Source: Dasyornis broadbenti (lineage: Eukaryota; Chordata; Aves; Passeriformes; Dasyornithidae). From it: 64,000 nt of DNA. The first letter of the stretch is position 1, and every line of letters starts with the position of its first letter. The notes beneath the pieces are model-generated. The model saw nothing but the letters and a program-made list of their open reading frames with translations, was not told where the DNA came from and made no database searches. Shown piece after piece: positions 46,483 to 59,705 of this stretch. The translations under genes and the position numbers were made by a program. The stretch is taken from NCBI GenBank assembly GCA_013397935.1, contig VZRN01000753.1, forward strand, positions 3,169,154 to 3,233,153. The letters run 5' to 3'.

Positions 46483-49400
46483 CTAATAGCCATAGGAAAT
46501 AAGAAAAATCCTACTGTTTGCCCTTTTTGAATCACTTGATGCCAACACTCTCTGACCTCACCACCCAGTTTGATTTACCAGCTTTAACCAGGACTGAACT
46601 TTCAGCTTCACTCAAGGATCCTGCAATAGATTCCTATATGAAGAATTGACAGTAAACCAAACGGTTTAGAAGTATGCGCAATACAGGACTTTGGGACAGC
46701 AGGGGATGAAAGAGAAACAATATTTCAGAAATTGTGCTTCTGTCATCTCTCTTATCCCCTGAAGCCAGCTTAGAAAGGGTTTTGTATGAAGGAGGCAGAG
46801 AGGGAGAGCTGCTCTCCACAAACGTCACTTCTGTGAGCCTTTCAGACTCAGCTCTCAGCACTCCCCTGCCCCACAGCAACATCCCACCACAGCTCCCGTG
46901 CGTAAACCTGACGTCAGACTTCAGAGCACTCAGAATTTCACTGAAAAACCAATTTACACATCCCTCTTCCTTAAATTCCTTCCAAATCCCCAGTTAAGTG
47001 CTAAATGTCACAGGGTTGAAAATTTCGCCCAAATGTTTTTTATATGTCAAACATTCTGATGCAAAGTGTATCCTATGGTTGTGGAACCTCCTCTTCTCAT
47101 TAAAACATTCCGTGCCATAATAAATCTGTCTTGTAGGAGCTAATTTATGTCTGAGCAAATGATTTCCTTTTTTTTTCAATAGTATAAATGTTTAGATTGT
47201 AATGTTTTCCTCTCGCTGGAGGTTCTGAATCTACATTCAGGGGCACAGCAATCCCAGTAACACATTTTCAGGTATACTGCTTTCACTGTACCTTGCTGGC
47301 CAGGCCAGTGCACTCCTCAGCCCTTGGTGAATACTTTTTGGGTCATACATCTATCACATGGCAGACAGGCATCACTGCAACAGAAATAAAGATTACAGTT
47401 ACGGAGCTGGCAAAGCAAAGGAACACATTGTCACTCAGCAGCCTAAAAAGGCAATTGTGTTATTTCATAGGAGTAGGGAGAAGGAAAGCAAAAAGGAAGG
47501 AGTGGCTAAGGATTTTTCAAGGAAAAAGCAGGATTTTCAGCATCAAGTTCATTGAATTTTGCATGTAAGGGCTGAAGGCTCTGAACTCTGGTTGTAGCAG
47601 AATGCCCTAGAGGGATTTTAAATGGAGACTAGTATGGCAACACTCTTTGGATCCCAAGGCAGAGCTAATATTGTGGAAGATACTCTTTGGGGGCTGATGT
47701 GAAGCCTTTTAATAAGATTGTTCCTGCACTTAAAGACAGTTATTCTCATGCATGTTCAGTTCCACACTCTCTTTGCTTGGGTCCCATGTCCCCCAAACTG
47801 CAGGTCTCCTCTGGACACCGTTTTCTGCGGTTCTTGCTGTACTGGACCTTCATTCCCTGCAAGAAGACAGCAGTTGGGCGTTTCCATGACTCTGGCCGGT
47901 CATCCCAACACGTGACTGTTTTACACTAACAAAAAGGTTGTTTTCTCAGACAACAGATCACAACCACATTTTCCCTTTCTGAGGAGATTTCCCAACTAAT
48001 AATACTTAACTATGAACAGAAAATTGTATGGGATTATCAAGGATTTTTAATTCATTAATTTGGATACATTTTATGTGCAGAATCACCATGTGTTCAAGCC
48101 AAGGCTGAGCTAGAACCACACAAATATTACACATCGCCTTGTTAATGCCAGCAAAGCCCTTTTTATTGCATAATTCTGCAGCCTGTCTGTAGTTTTTATT
48201 TCATTAATTTTCATCCTGATAATTGGAAGCAGCTTCTCTCCTTGCTTTTTTAAGGTTTAATGAGCTGCATAACTTCATGCCTCCCACTGAGGGGCTGTAG
48301 GTCACTTTGCACTCTGGAGAGCTGCTACACCTTTCCCTACTAATCTTTCACTCTCCAGCATTACAAGATAATGGTTTTTGTCTTCCAGCAGAGATGTTTG
48401 TGCATTCATGCATGCATCAAGCACATAGGTATGATCTCTGCAGAGAAATGCAGATTTCTGAGATGGGGAAGATTCTTGTAGCAGTGATGGTGGGACGCAG
48501 CCCTGGTAGAGCACTGGAAGGCCTGGATTCCTCTGCTTGATGTGTGCCTCAGCTATGAGCTGGCAGTGGCACCTTGGGTCTCTCAAAAAGCCTCACAAAG
48601 TGACATCAATACCTGGCTTGTTCACTGGACAATGATTTCTGCAAAGCAGTGATTTCATTATCTACTAGAGAAATACAAGAGAAGTCAACAGAGATGGAAG
48701 TGAAAGTGTCTGTCGATCATGGAAAGTAAATTCTGGCCTAGGATCCAAAAGTTTATCCATGTATATGGAAAACCACAATATTGCATCTCTTTTAGCTTCT
48801 CAAGGTAATGAATAACCAACCAAGATTTTACATGGATGCAAAATACCCTGGATAATTTGCCAGCTAGGTAGGACACTGTCTTTCCACAATTCCTTGAGAC
48901 TCAAAATAGAAAGATGGCTTCATCCAACAGGAAAGTCAGCAGGAATTGGACTGAAATGTCTTTCCGAGTCATAAACCAGTGGATTAAATACTCATAAGCA
49001 TGTTGCGTACCTTGAAATATCTACAGTGGCCATCAATTCGTTTCCCCTTATGTTTCTTTATTTTTCCTGTTTTCTTCCTTGCAATTTGAAAGCAGTTCAG
49101 AAATCCTTGAGCACCATCACAGTGGGGTGTTCGTTTAAAAAAAAATACTTACATTAAATTCAGAATGTTTTAAGAGAAAAAACAGTAAACACTTTTATTT
49201 TTCCGTGTTGTTGACAATTGTTCTTGGGGTTTGTTTTGTTTAATTTTTAAGGGATTTTTAATTACACATTTTCAACTGAATTAAATGTGCCAAAAAAGGC
49301 TTCCAAGACCCCAGAGAAATACCGTCCTAATACAAAAACAGGCTCTGTCCCCCTCTACCCGTTTGACTGACACAAACCAGAGCTATGAAAAAGCTATGTG

Positions 49401-51677
49401 CACATGTGACGTTCAGCAATTGCACCATCTGAAATGCAATTATCTTGAGACCCTTTTTCCAAGATGTTTTTTCTAACAATACCAAAACTCATGAGATAAA
49501 TGGATACTAACAAAATAAACCACACAAGCCTCATATTCAGGTATGTAAAAAGGCATCCTAAGTCGTCCTGGTTTGCTCAGCTCATCTTTAATGTGTTTAC
49601 AATGCAAATTAAAAAGCAATCATAGCTTTGCTAGTTTTTAAGGGTGAATTACTCTGCACAAGGGAAAGCCCACGCATACCAGGAGTCTCGCTCCTAAAAA
49701 GCACGTTTATGAAGCAAAGTGCTAAGTGACCTAGAAAAGCACACAACAAACAGGGGTCTTGTCTCTACAGGAGCTTTGCATTGTACTGTGGCCCATAGCT
49801 GTATATGGATCACATTGAATAGGAAGCTATTTACTTATTTCAGTACATAATTCCACCTAAGATGAGTCAACAGCCAGTGTAAATAGGAGCTTTATTACCA
49901 TTTGTCACCTGAAAGAACAGCCTCAAAAGCTGTCAGTTGAATTTGGAAGGCAAATGGTGCCCTGCACATGGAAATGAAAGCCCCTGTGTTTTCTGCCTAC
50001 ACGGCTCATATTTAGTTGTCATCTTTTTACATCAAGTTTAACATTGATCTGCCCTGGGGGCACATTCTGCTCTGCATTGTGGGGGGTCTCACTGTACAAA
50101 CCTGTTGGTGCAGCGAGTGGTCAGCCCAGCATGCTGGTGGATGGTTGGAGACGCCCACCCCCAATGTGCCTGGCTTGGGACAGCTTTCAAAGCATGTCTT
50201 TCCCTTCTCCTCCTCGTCCTCTTCCACACGTCTCCCTCCCACGAGCCATTTCTGGAGATGAGATGGGGATGGTCCTGGCTTTGGTTGGAGCTACAAGACC
50301 CTCTTCAACCAGGTAATGGGCTGCTCCCTGCAATGGGGTTTGTCCGGGTAGCAAAGACTCTGGGGGTCGATGCTGGTGTTCTGAGTATATCCCATAAAGT
50401 CACGGAACTCTATAAGGCAGAGTCTTGTCAAAAACACACCGCAAGAAACCCGCTGGGTGATGTGTGAAATCCCTGCTGAGTCACATGGATGTTGTGCTTG
50501 GGGGTTCTCAGCAGCTGCCACCACCCTGTTGTCACCACATGGTCCCAGGAAGCCACATGAAGGAACACGACGTGTACAAGGAAGTGCTGCCACAGGTTCA
50601 TGTCCCTGCATTGGTCTTAAAGTTCTAACTCATTGAGGGAAATGATCAGCAGAACGGGACACTCAGTTAAGCTTGTGTGGTTTCTGCAGAAAAATAAATG
50701 TGCTACAGTAGTAGAATGCTCTAAATAATTCCCTGGAAGTGAAGGAGCTGCACATTTGCAAGTGCATCATGGAAGGAACAGTAGCTACATTTGAGGAATA
50801 TCCACACCCTTGTTTAATTTAGTTTTTATATTTCTTTTGAAAAAACAAGTCCCAACCCACAAGCTTAGTGCTTTTGGATTAATAACATATACTTGTCAGC
50901 AAACAGTACATTAGCTGGCTCTTGGCAGCTCATCAAAACACATCATGGAATGGAGCTGCTCGTGTTTACAAAGCAGGGGAAGGGCAGGACATGCTGTATA
51001 ACGGGTAGCAACTCATTCTCTAGCCCGTACAAATGGGCTAAAAGGCTCAGAGGAGCTATGGCATGAATAAGACAGAGGAAATATTTTTTCAGTTAGTCAA
51101 AATGGTTTATGGGCTGTGATTAATGAAACATCCACCCGCTTATTTGTGTTAACAATAGCTGCATCCATCAAGCAGAGAACAGGTTTCTAATTCGGGCTAC
51201 TGGCGCAGGCGCTGCTTGAGCCATCTCCTCCCCCAAAACGGAGCAGTGTCGCAACAGAGGGACCTGGCCCATGTCGGTAAATGAGAAAATAGGCTGAAAA
51301 CTTTCACAGTTGGGTGAAGAGGCTGTTACTAAAGGCAGTCAGTGCACATACCTCCTACCAACTTTATCATTTGCCTGCAGATTTGCACAAGCAGGATCTG
51401 CCCCACAACCATCATCCCACCCATGCCCAGTCTGGGTGCTGGAGTTACATCACCAGTGTAGGGCTACCTCAGAAATAAGGAACCACAGCACCATCATGCT
51501 CAGGGTAATCCTGAGGCTTGACAGAGAGAGTAGGTGTGTTTGATTGGATGACAGCATTCAATTCCAGCATCTAATTTTCTCATACGTCTGCTTGGAATGT
51601 AGACCTGCATGACTTGTCCATGTTGGTTATGCAGCTTTTAGAGCCAAAAGCTTTCCAGCTGTTTGGGTCCAGGAGAG
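46483..51677. other. Unique non-coding sequence
   Basis: No gene or repeat family recognised. 50016-50470 is GC-richer with several overlapping frames that lack motifs. 51180-51300 contains isolated CpGs around the palindrome-like 'ggcgcaggcgctg'. Confidence 0.4.
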
Positions 51678-51870
51678 CAAACCAGGACCCCAGCCCTGAC
51701 ACCAGCTCCTTGTCTGGCCTTGGGCAAGCTCTGCAGCCCCTCCTCTTTCATTCTCTATCTTAATAGTATTTGCTTACCCACCTCATAAGTACAGAGAGAG
51801 TTCGTTTATATTGTAGAGCCCTTTGAAGTTGTAAATCTCTGTGAAAATGTCAAGTGTCACTATTATTTTA
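51678..51870 (+). mobile_element. MIR/CORE-SINE relic, nearly full length
   Basis: The order of blocks matches a forward MIR-type CORE-SINE: 'gcaaaccaggaccccagccc' (tRNA-related end), 'tggccttgggcaagctctgc', 'ttcattctctatcttaatag' (core), 'acccacctcataagtacaga', then the LINE-like tail 'gtagagccctttgaagttgt' and 'gtcaagtgtcactattatt'. The tail wording (ccctttgaa..ctattatt) is closer to reptile CORE-SINEs than to mammalian MIR. It is the best preserved old SINE here. Confidence 0.6.
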
Positions 51871-54800
51871 TACTTGGTTGGTATTTCAGATTGAATGAGA
51901 GCCTTAGTACATGTAAATTGAACGCATATTAGGAGGTTTCAATTTAAAACATCAGCCAGTTAGTGTAGCCTGAAACATCTTGCTCAACTTAAGATAACTA
52001 TATACTTAAAGCAGAAAAGACTGCCAAAAGCCAAAGATGAAAGAGGTTAGAATAACACCATACAATGCAAAGGTGAGGAGGCAAAGGTGGGTAACCCTGA
52101 GGATCAGGCGTGTAGTGGGATGGGAAAGCTTCCTCACAGTGACTCAAATGTTTTATTAGCTTTATCCAGCAATAACATCCCAGCGCACAGGGCTGTGCCA
52201 CTCATCTGTGCACACAATAACCACGGAGCAGGGCAGGAGCAGAGGTGCTGGAGGTGTTGCCCTGAGGCAAGGAGGGCAATTTTGCAGGAAACCTGCATTC
52301 CTGGAAAGGCAGGTTGGGCTGGGACATGTCTGCTGCTGTCCCCACATCATTGGACGTCAAACATTTGTTAAATGTCTTTTCTTTGGTAAGTGCTGGGTGA
52401 TTTTTGCTTTTAAAAGGTTCAGTCACTACTGTGCATGCATGGTGGTGGTGGGGAATGGAAATACTGCTGGAAAACTGGATGTGGCCAAAATTCTACTGCC
52501 AAAACAAGAGAAAGATGTGAAATGGTTTGCAGCATTTCAGGGTTTTTTAAGTCTAAATATGTTGTAGATAATGCTGCTCCCCGCAGGTCTCTGAACATTA
52601 TTCTTACTTGTCCTTTCCTGAGGTAGTATCGCTTGTTGGTTTCTTAATTTCTGTTGTATTTAAGAATGAGTTTTATGTGTTGTCCAGGAAGGTACAGTGG
52701 CATTTGGATGGACAGAAGAGCTGCATGTGCTGTTGCATCTAATCTAGGGCAAGCCTTCTGTCAGCAGGTTTGATGGCCACAATAAAGATAACCAGGGAAA
52801 AAAAAATCTATGGCAATCATAATACAAAACGTACTCTTCAAGAAAACACTAACAGAAAAGCGTTTCAAAAGGCTTCGGAGAACAAATTTGTTGAGAGTAG
52901 TCAAGAGCTGGCAACTGGATATAAGCACCTTCTTGAGAAGTGTGGGCACTGGGGAGAAGTGTTTGCCAGACATCTATGGGCCTATTTTACCTGCAGTTTC
53001 CAAGTTATTTCTGTATTTCTATTTTTCATTTTCCTAACTGGACAGCTGCCATGCATACAATGGCTTGCAAATTAATAAATCTTCATATAAACTATTTGTA
53101 ACACACCTGAAATGGAGTTCAGAGCACCATGAAATGTCCATCTCATTCTATTCAAATATTTTGGCAGGATCTTCTCATCACAAGAGCAAGTCTGTTCTTG
53201 CCCTGTTTCATCCTGCAGCAGCTCTAAAAAGTCCCCCTGCTCCTCAGAAGAGAAACATGGACATTCAAAAATGGCAGCAGTGAAGGATTCAGCAGAGGCT
53301 CTGAATGTGGAGTGATGGTCACATAGAGTGTTATGATTTTATATAATAATTTGTCTCCCTTTAAGCTCCAAAGAGAAAAATCTCTCCAGAAAACACTTTT
53401 CCTCAGGAGCAAGGAGGAGATCTGGACCACGACAAAAGTCAATGAGCTCAGCAGCAACCTCTGCCCATGCAGGACCAGCCCTGCCTCTCCTTTTCCTGTT
53501 GTGACCTGGAAGAGACAATAAATTACCTGGTGCTACTTTTTCCCTCTAAAGTGCATGAAAACCAGGAGCCAGCCTGACCTGAGGTAGCAGCCACTGCTTC
53601 CCTCGCTCCCTGTTGTTGCATTGAAGCGTGCAGCTTATTTCTGCTGCTCCCCAAAACTGCCTCTCTTGCACCTCTCCTGCACGTGGAGACTTCAAAACTC
53701 AGGTCCTGGATGATGTGAAGGGCTGACCAGGCTTTTGGGTACAAAACAGCTTCTCTGTAGGGCAGCCCTGTTGTGTTTCAAAAAGACAAAGCTGTTGGAG
53801 GAGCAAGTCAATGCATGAGCTTCGTTGCAGAAAGTTCTCCTTCACCTTTGACTCCCATCTTCTGGAATGGATTTTCAAGCAGTAGCTTTTATTCCACTCC
53901 CTCCCAGCTCTGACTTGCGCCTTAGAGCTTTCTCCTTTGGCCTCCTTTCTGTTTGCAAGCATGCAAGCTTTGGATGCACAGCAACTGTTTTGATCTAAAA
54001 TTCCAACACAGGGTACTTTGCTGGGAGGCATTCTTACTGGGAAGAGCAAAGGGTAGAACTAAACCTTCCTTATTTTGAACCGTATGATCTGGCATAAAAG
54101 TTTAATCCCTGTTTTTCAGTGCGCCTCTCCAGACTGGAATGGCTGCAAAGGAATTGCGTTCCTCAATGGAAATCAAGGCTTTGCCTTTGGTTCCAGCCTG
54201 AAGTGATGCCAGTTTTGGCTGTCGCTTTCCAAGGGAAAAACAAGGACAGAAGAAAATTCTGAAACCTAAGTCCCCTTATCTCTGGGAAATGAGGCTGGCG
54301 GGTGGCTCAGATGGGCTGCAGTAGAGAAGGAATGTCAGTCCTTGCTTCTTCTAGTCTTGGCAGAGAACTGCATCCCGCATTTGAAAAAAACTCCTCAGCA
54401 AAGATTTTTTTCTTTAAGTGAACATGTTCATGCAAAAACAATCGCAATTTGATGAAACAGAATTTTCCAACCCATCCCCCCCAAACCCTATTTTATTGGA
54501 TAGTTTCCACCTGTGCTTTGCATTGGGGATTAAGGAAGGTTTCTCCTCTCTGCCTCTGTCTTTGTAATCCTAGAAGTCCGTTAACAGCCAAAGACAAATT
54601 TGCAGATAAATTCCCAGCTGATCTGCAAGCAGTTTTCATTTCAAATTTCACCAACTCTTTGACGTGTTCCTCTGCCTAGTAAGAAAAACCAGGACATTTT
54701 GGACCAGCGGTTCGGCAGGTAGGCAGCAGCATGGCTGCTAAGGAACAATTCCCAGTTTTCTTTAATGGAAGATTTGGGTTTGACTCTCTTGAAATGAGGT

Positions 54801-55439
54801 AGAAGGGGGCACACTTACAGCTGCTTAGGAACATTGGCGTTTAGAGGATAAATTGATATTGTCAGCAAAGAAAGAATCACCATAAACAGATGTATTGGCT
54901 TTATCCAACAGCTGCAAAAATTAAGAGTTACAAACCATGTCCTTTATTGGATTTTTAGTCCATTGGGGCATTTAGCACTTGGCTCTACTAACGAGATTGT
55001 GACAAGTGTTTCCAAATTATCTACAAAGCAAGACTTTTCTAAAATATGCAGAAAAGGAGGGGTGGGGGGGCAAAAAGAGAAAGTTTTTATCCTTATTCTG
55101 ATCATCTGGAAAATAAAAAAATTCTTGTTGGACCAGAATTAGGAATTTTAATCCTTTGAAGTCAATAATACTCAAGAGGAAGTTTGATGCAAATGAAAAT
55201 GTCTGATTAAACTGGAAAATATATTGCCTTCTGTTTGCAGAAGGGGAATAATAGGTCTATAATAAGGCACATTTTTACTGAGAACTAAAGATGGAGAAAC
55301 AAAAGCTTTACTGAATTTTTAAGTAGTAATTAATACTCCATAGCTAAGCTATGCAAGGGGATATTCTTTAGTCAGACCACTTAAAATAACATAGTTGCTA
55401 AGCCCCTCTCTTCCACTGATGCAATTTGGTGTAGCCTCA
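51871..55439. other. Unique non-coding sequence
   Basis: No gene or repeat family recognised. A GTAAGT donor motif occurs at 52386 and an acceptor-like 'ccctgtttttcag' ends at about 54119; no pair makes a convincing exon. 55055-55085 is G/A-rich. Confidence 0.4.
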
Positions 55440-55890
55440 CTCAAGTGTTAATAAAAGTTCTGACCTTGGCAGTTTCTCTGATGATAAAAATATTGCTTTT
55501 ATTGTCTTGAAATCAATTTCTGTATATTCTTTTCACCCAGACGTTCCATCTTTTCTCTAAGCTATGTGGCAGTTCGCATTCCGCCTGAAGACCGGAATGG
55601 GATGGTTTGCCCACAGCCCAGGCACTGATAATATAAACAGAACAGTCACTTTTGCTTGTTTTCATAAAAATATGAATTGACCCTTTTGCTGCTCATTCAG
55701 TGTTCTATATTTAAGGAAGTATTCTCAATTACAGAATTTGGCTGTCAGCCCTTTTCTGTATAAAAGACAAATATGTTTTTATCACTCTTGAAGTGTTAAG
55801 TTGTTAAGTTCCTTAATATTTCCTCTGAAAAGTAGACTTGCTCGATGAGATTTCATCTGAAATGTCACGGTACTTGCATTTCAAAGATAA
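55440..55890. promoter_or_regulatory. Possible conserved non-coding element with TEAD-like sites
   Basis: Repeat-free sequence with 'cgcattccgcctgaagaccg' followed by 'gaatgggatgg': two opposed CATTCC/GGAATG cores (TEAD type) about 15 bases apart, plus isolated CpGs kept in AT-rich flanks. Inference only. Confidence 0.2.
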
Positions 55891-56411
55891 GTGCGTTCCA
55901 AAAGCAGTCCTGGAGCTGGACTACCAGAGCTAAGAGGGGTCTGGCTCAATGTTTTGGGCAAAATAACAGTATTAACAGCTTCTCATGAGCAGTAGGTCTG
56001 GATCTGACTTCAGTTCCTTTAACAATAAATCACTTCAGCTCTGCCTCCTTTTTGTAGTCTGCAAAACCCAAATTATATTTGCTTGAACCGACGTCACAAC
56101 ACAAGTGGTGGAAAGAAGAAATAAAGTGAGGAAGGAATAAAACTACTTCAAAGATTTTGATAGAAACAGTGCCACTAAAGAGGAGGACACCATGAAAGTT
56201 TGATGGAGGAGCCAGAGTGAAGTCACGCGTAACTTTATGATTTGGCTGCAGTTTTCATTGATATCAGGACACAACCCATGACAATGTGCTCCCACAGAAG
56301 CTGCTGCAGTGCTTGTTGATCTCAGGAGGTTTTTCAGCTCACGGACATATACATGCAGGCTCTGCTGTCTTCCTCCTGAAAAACCTCATCACCAGATGGT
56401 GCAGAAAAAAT
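55891..56411. other. Unique non-coding sequence, nothing recognised
   Basis: Ordinary composition without frames or repeats of note. Confidence 0.4.
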
Positions 56412-56530
56412 TCACAGTTCATGAATGAGGAAACTACTGTTTAGCAATGCACAATGGCAGTCGCCTGGCCACGCTTGTGACTTGGCCAAGGCTCACCAAG
56501 GAAGGATCAGGAACACCCATGTAAGTGAGC
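56412..56530 (-). mobile_element. MIR-like ancient SINE relic
   Basis: Plus-strand wording 'catgaatgaggaaactactg', 'gtgacttggccaaggctcac' and 'aggatcaggaacaccca' follows a reverse-complemented MIR (gatgaggaaactgag, gtgacttgcccaaggtcac, then a ggaac block). The middle is degraded, so confidence is moderate. Confidence 0.4.
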
Positions 56531-58441
56531 AGATCAAAAATATCCCACTCTCCATGACCTCATGAAATTAGGTACATTTGAGGTTTAATTTTTTCCAGCA
56601 CCTGGAAATTCAGATGTATCAGGTACATCCATATCGACAGAGCAAATAATAAGTTTCCCCAAAAAAAAGCTTTAATGTGAAATACCATATGGAAGTTGGG
56701 AATTGTCCTCTCAAATCCAAGTGTCCTGGGTTATGATGCAATGGGGGAAAGGTATGAAGTTCCTGACTGTGGTTGCAAAATGACATTATAATAATTTCCA
56801 AGCTCATAAATGCTTTTGCTTTTTGCATTTCCCATGACCATCATCTCCACCAATTTTTTCCTCCACTTCCCTGGAGTCATGCTTCTCAGAGCCCTTTCAT
56901 TTTGCCTCTTACACAGATTTGTTCAGCCCTGTAATAAAATGGCATCTTTTATTTCACATAGCTGGGATATTTTCTGGGAGGGGAAGATTTGGAACAAGCG
57001 CTTCGTTATCATTTTAGCAGAACATGGCAATAACAACAAAGCAGGACAGCTGATACAAATCATCCATTTTATAAGTTCTAATACAGATAATGCAAGGAAA
57101 AGAAACACATAACAGAAACCAGATATCTCAGTGGGGCTGCTACACGCCATCCGTGGCCCGGCCATTTCAGCTCCTTCAAATGTTCCACATATTCCTTGTT
57201 AGGTTTTTAGGGAGAGACTGGGCAGAGGCAGGGTTTCATATCCGGCAGTTGAAAGGCAGTTGGTTTCAGACTGCAGAGGTTTTCCTACGAGACCAGTTTG
57301 GGGGAAAGAAATAGATGTGTGTGCTGGTGAGGAGCTGAGAGGGACTGGGGTTTTGTGGGGAATTCAGACCCAGGATTCAGGGTGGTGAAAACCAGCCACT
57401 GCCCCGCTGTGCCATGGCCGCATGTGATTGTGGCATTCCCATGAGACAGCAAGCTGACCTCAAACTGTGGGACTAAACTTGTCTGGGATTTCAACCCATG
57501 TTACAGGCTCCCTGCAGCTGCTGCATTAATGTGGGGAGAGAATAAATAGGGGAGAGACACAGCCACCTCTGTGTTAGCCCATGCTCCTGGGCTGTCCCGG
57601 GAGAGGCTGGAGCAGCTTTGCCGGTGCTGGTGCGCTGGGCTGGAGGCATCAGGGAGCTCCCAGCAGCTGAAAGTGCCCTGTGTAGGCAGGTGGGGCACCC
57701 AACCCGGCCAGGGCCACCAGCCTGTCATGTCACCACAAGCTTCGAACGCACAAAGAGTTCCCACACACAGAGGAATAATGTCCTTACACACCCTCAGTTA
57801 AACAGAGCTGATTTGAAACACCACTGTGAAACTTTGTTTTCTTTTAAACTTGTTTTTCTTCCATCCAAAGGTCATCTTAAGTGGATCCCAGGTACATTTT
57901 TTCTCCAGGTTGTTTTTGAGCCAGTATTGACTGATTGCCAAATCTCAGCCCTGCTGATTGCCGGTTTATAACACTCTGATAAAGCCAGCTTAAGCTGCTT
58001 GTACTCCCCCACACCAAAAATGTCCCCTGTCACTCCTGACCCTCTCCCTCCACTGCATCCCACATCCCACCCCAGCTCACTGCCCGTATCCCCTCCATCC
58101 CTGATCCCAGGCAGCGCTGTCTCTGGGCAGACACACCAGGCTGACAACGTCCAAGGGTGAGAGTGGCTTTTTTTCCCAGCACAGGCACTGCCACAGCTGC
58201 AGCCGCTGCAGGGCCAGGAGAGCTGGCCGGGCACCTGCTGCCTCCCCACAGATCAGCTCCTGCCTTGGAGCTGTCTTCTGACAGCTCTTGGAGCAAACAT
58301 TTTACCAAACAGAAATTTCCAGTGGGGTAAAAATAAATTAATGAGGGTGAGGAAAGCCAACAGTCTTCATTTCTTCTTCATTTTCTAGCTGAAACATTTT
58401 CATGTTTCATTTTTTATTATTTTTGGTTAGCCAGATTTTAA
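56531..58441. other. Unique non-coding sequence, partly GC-rich
   Basis: 57560-57730 and 58020-58270 are GC-rich with overlapping frames on both strands (for example 57872-58249 minus, 125 codons; 57618-57971 plus). None has a recognisable domain, and CpG density is well below that of the 25.6 kb island. Confidence 0.4.
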
Positions 58442-58456
58442 TTTTTTTTTTTTTTT
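58442..58456 (+). repeat. Poly-T homopolymer (15 T)
   Basis: Fifteen T in an AT-rich setting; no retroposon body recognised beside it. Confidence 0.85.
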
Positions 58457-59578
58457 AATTGTTGCAGATGGTTTTTAAAAGTCTGAGATAAACTAAAATA
58501 TTTCATCTAATCTCAGTCAGGGCAAGTTTTTATCAGTTGGTGAAAATTGAATCTTTGAGAACAAAGGAGGTTGTTTCTTTAGAAAATGAAAATCTTTCTG
58601 TTCAGGATAATCTAAGGTATATGGATTTTGTCGCTGAAGAAAATAAAAACAATTTATTTCTTTTCCAATTAAAACATAAAATTTGTCTCAATCCAGAGTC
58701 AAAATATTTTTAATTTGTGCTCATTTTCCCCCTTGTTTTAGAAAAACAAGCCCAGGGCTTTGAGTGGCTGAGTTGAATGTCCTGAGGAAGATGCACTACT
58801 GCCCCGAAAGATTCCGTGGATGGTACAGAGACATCGTCTTTCAAGTGAGATATAAAATCACAGTCCAAGCTAATTGTAGGCAGAGGGATTTTGTGGTAGT
58901 CCTTTTTGCAGCACTCTGGGTATCAGTTAGAGGGTTATAGCCAAATTTCAGCTTCACTCAGCCTGCAGAGGTTTCAGGCTATGTACACAAAGACATTCTT
59001 CATTCCTGTAGTGTGGCTTCACACTGCCCCATGTTATCCCCGGCATTAGTTACCAACAGCTGCCAGATAGGATTTTTGTCCATGATGTATATTTTTGTAT
59101 CGTCATTTTGTTGAGTTTATGAAAAGATTTAGGACAAAATCCTGGCCCAAGTCAAATCACTGCTAAAATTTTCATGGACCTCACTAAAGGCAGGGTTTCT
59201 CTGAGAGGATTAAGGCAGAGGGGTGTTGAACTGTTAATAGTGGGAGAAAACTCTGAGCGATGAATTTCTTTCCTGTCATTCAGCATCTTGTGCTATTCTG
59301 AAATGTGCTCTGAGCACACTGCAGTTTTGTCCCTATTTAATCGTGATTTGAAGCTATTTCACGGCTCAGTTTGGACACTTCTTGCAGGGATTTGAGAGCA
59401 AAAGCCATTTTGGTTCATTTCATTAAGCACCTCAATTCAGGGATTTACTTCTTATCCTCGGACAAAAATATCTCTCAGAACTAAGTTTCTCCTGCAATGT
59501 TTGTCTTCATAAATTGAAAAAAAGCAACACTTGCCAGGAATATTCACTGTTATTTACTTATTTTTTCTATTTCCACAG
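58457..59578. other. AT-rich non-coding sequence
   Basis: No gene or repeat family recognised. An acceptor-like 'cccccttgttttag' ends at about 58741, with a moderate donor (TCAA/GTGAGA) near 58849; the pair is unconvincing. Confidence 0.35.
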
Positions 59579-59705
59579 GCTTTTTCCCAGCACTTTCCCT
59601 CGCAGCCTGCCTGGGACTGGCCACAGGAGGGATTCAAACTGCACATTTGCTAAAAAATCAGAAAGCAGTTGCTCAAGCCTAAATAAAAGCATGAATTCGT
59701 CAGCA
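59579..59705 (+). other. Candidate terminal exon with polyadenylation signal
   Basis: A strong acceptor ('ttattttttctatttccacag') ends at 59578. One frame runs 33 codons (FFPALSLAACLGLATGG at its start, ending KAVAQA) to a TAA that overlaps a canonical AATAAA at 59682-59687. T-rich sequence follows about 45 bases later. Together these would make a compact last exon. No protein family is recognised and the coding frame may be chance. Confidence 0.13.
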
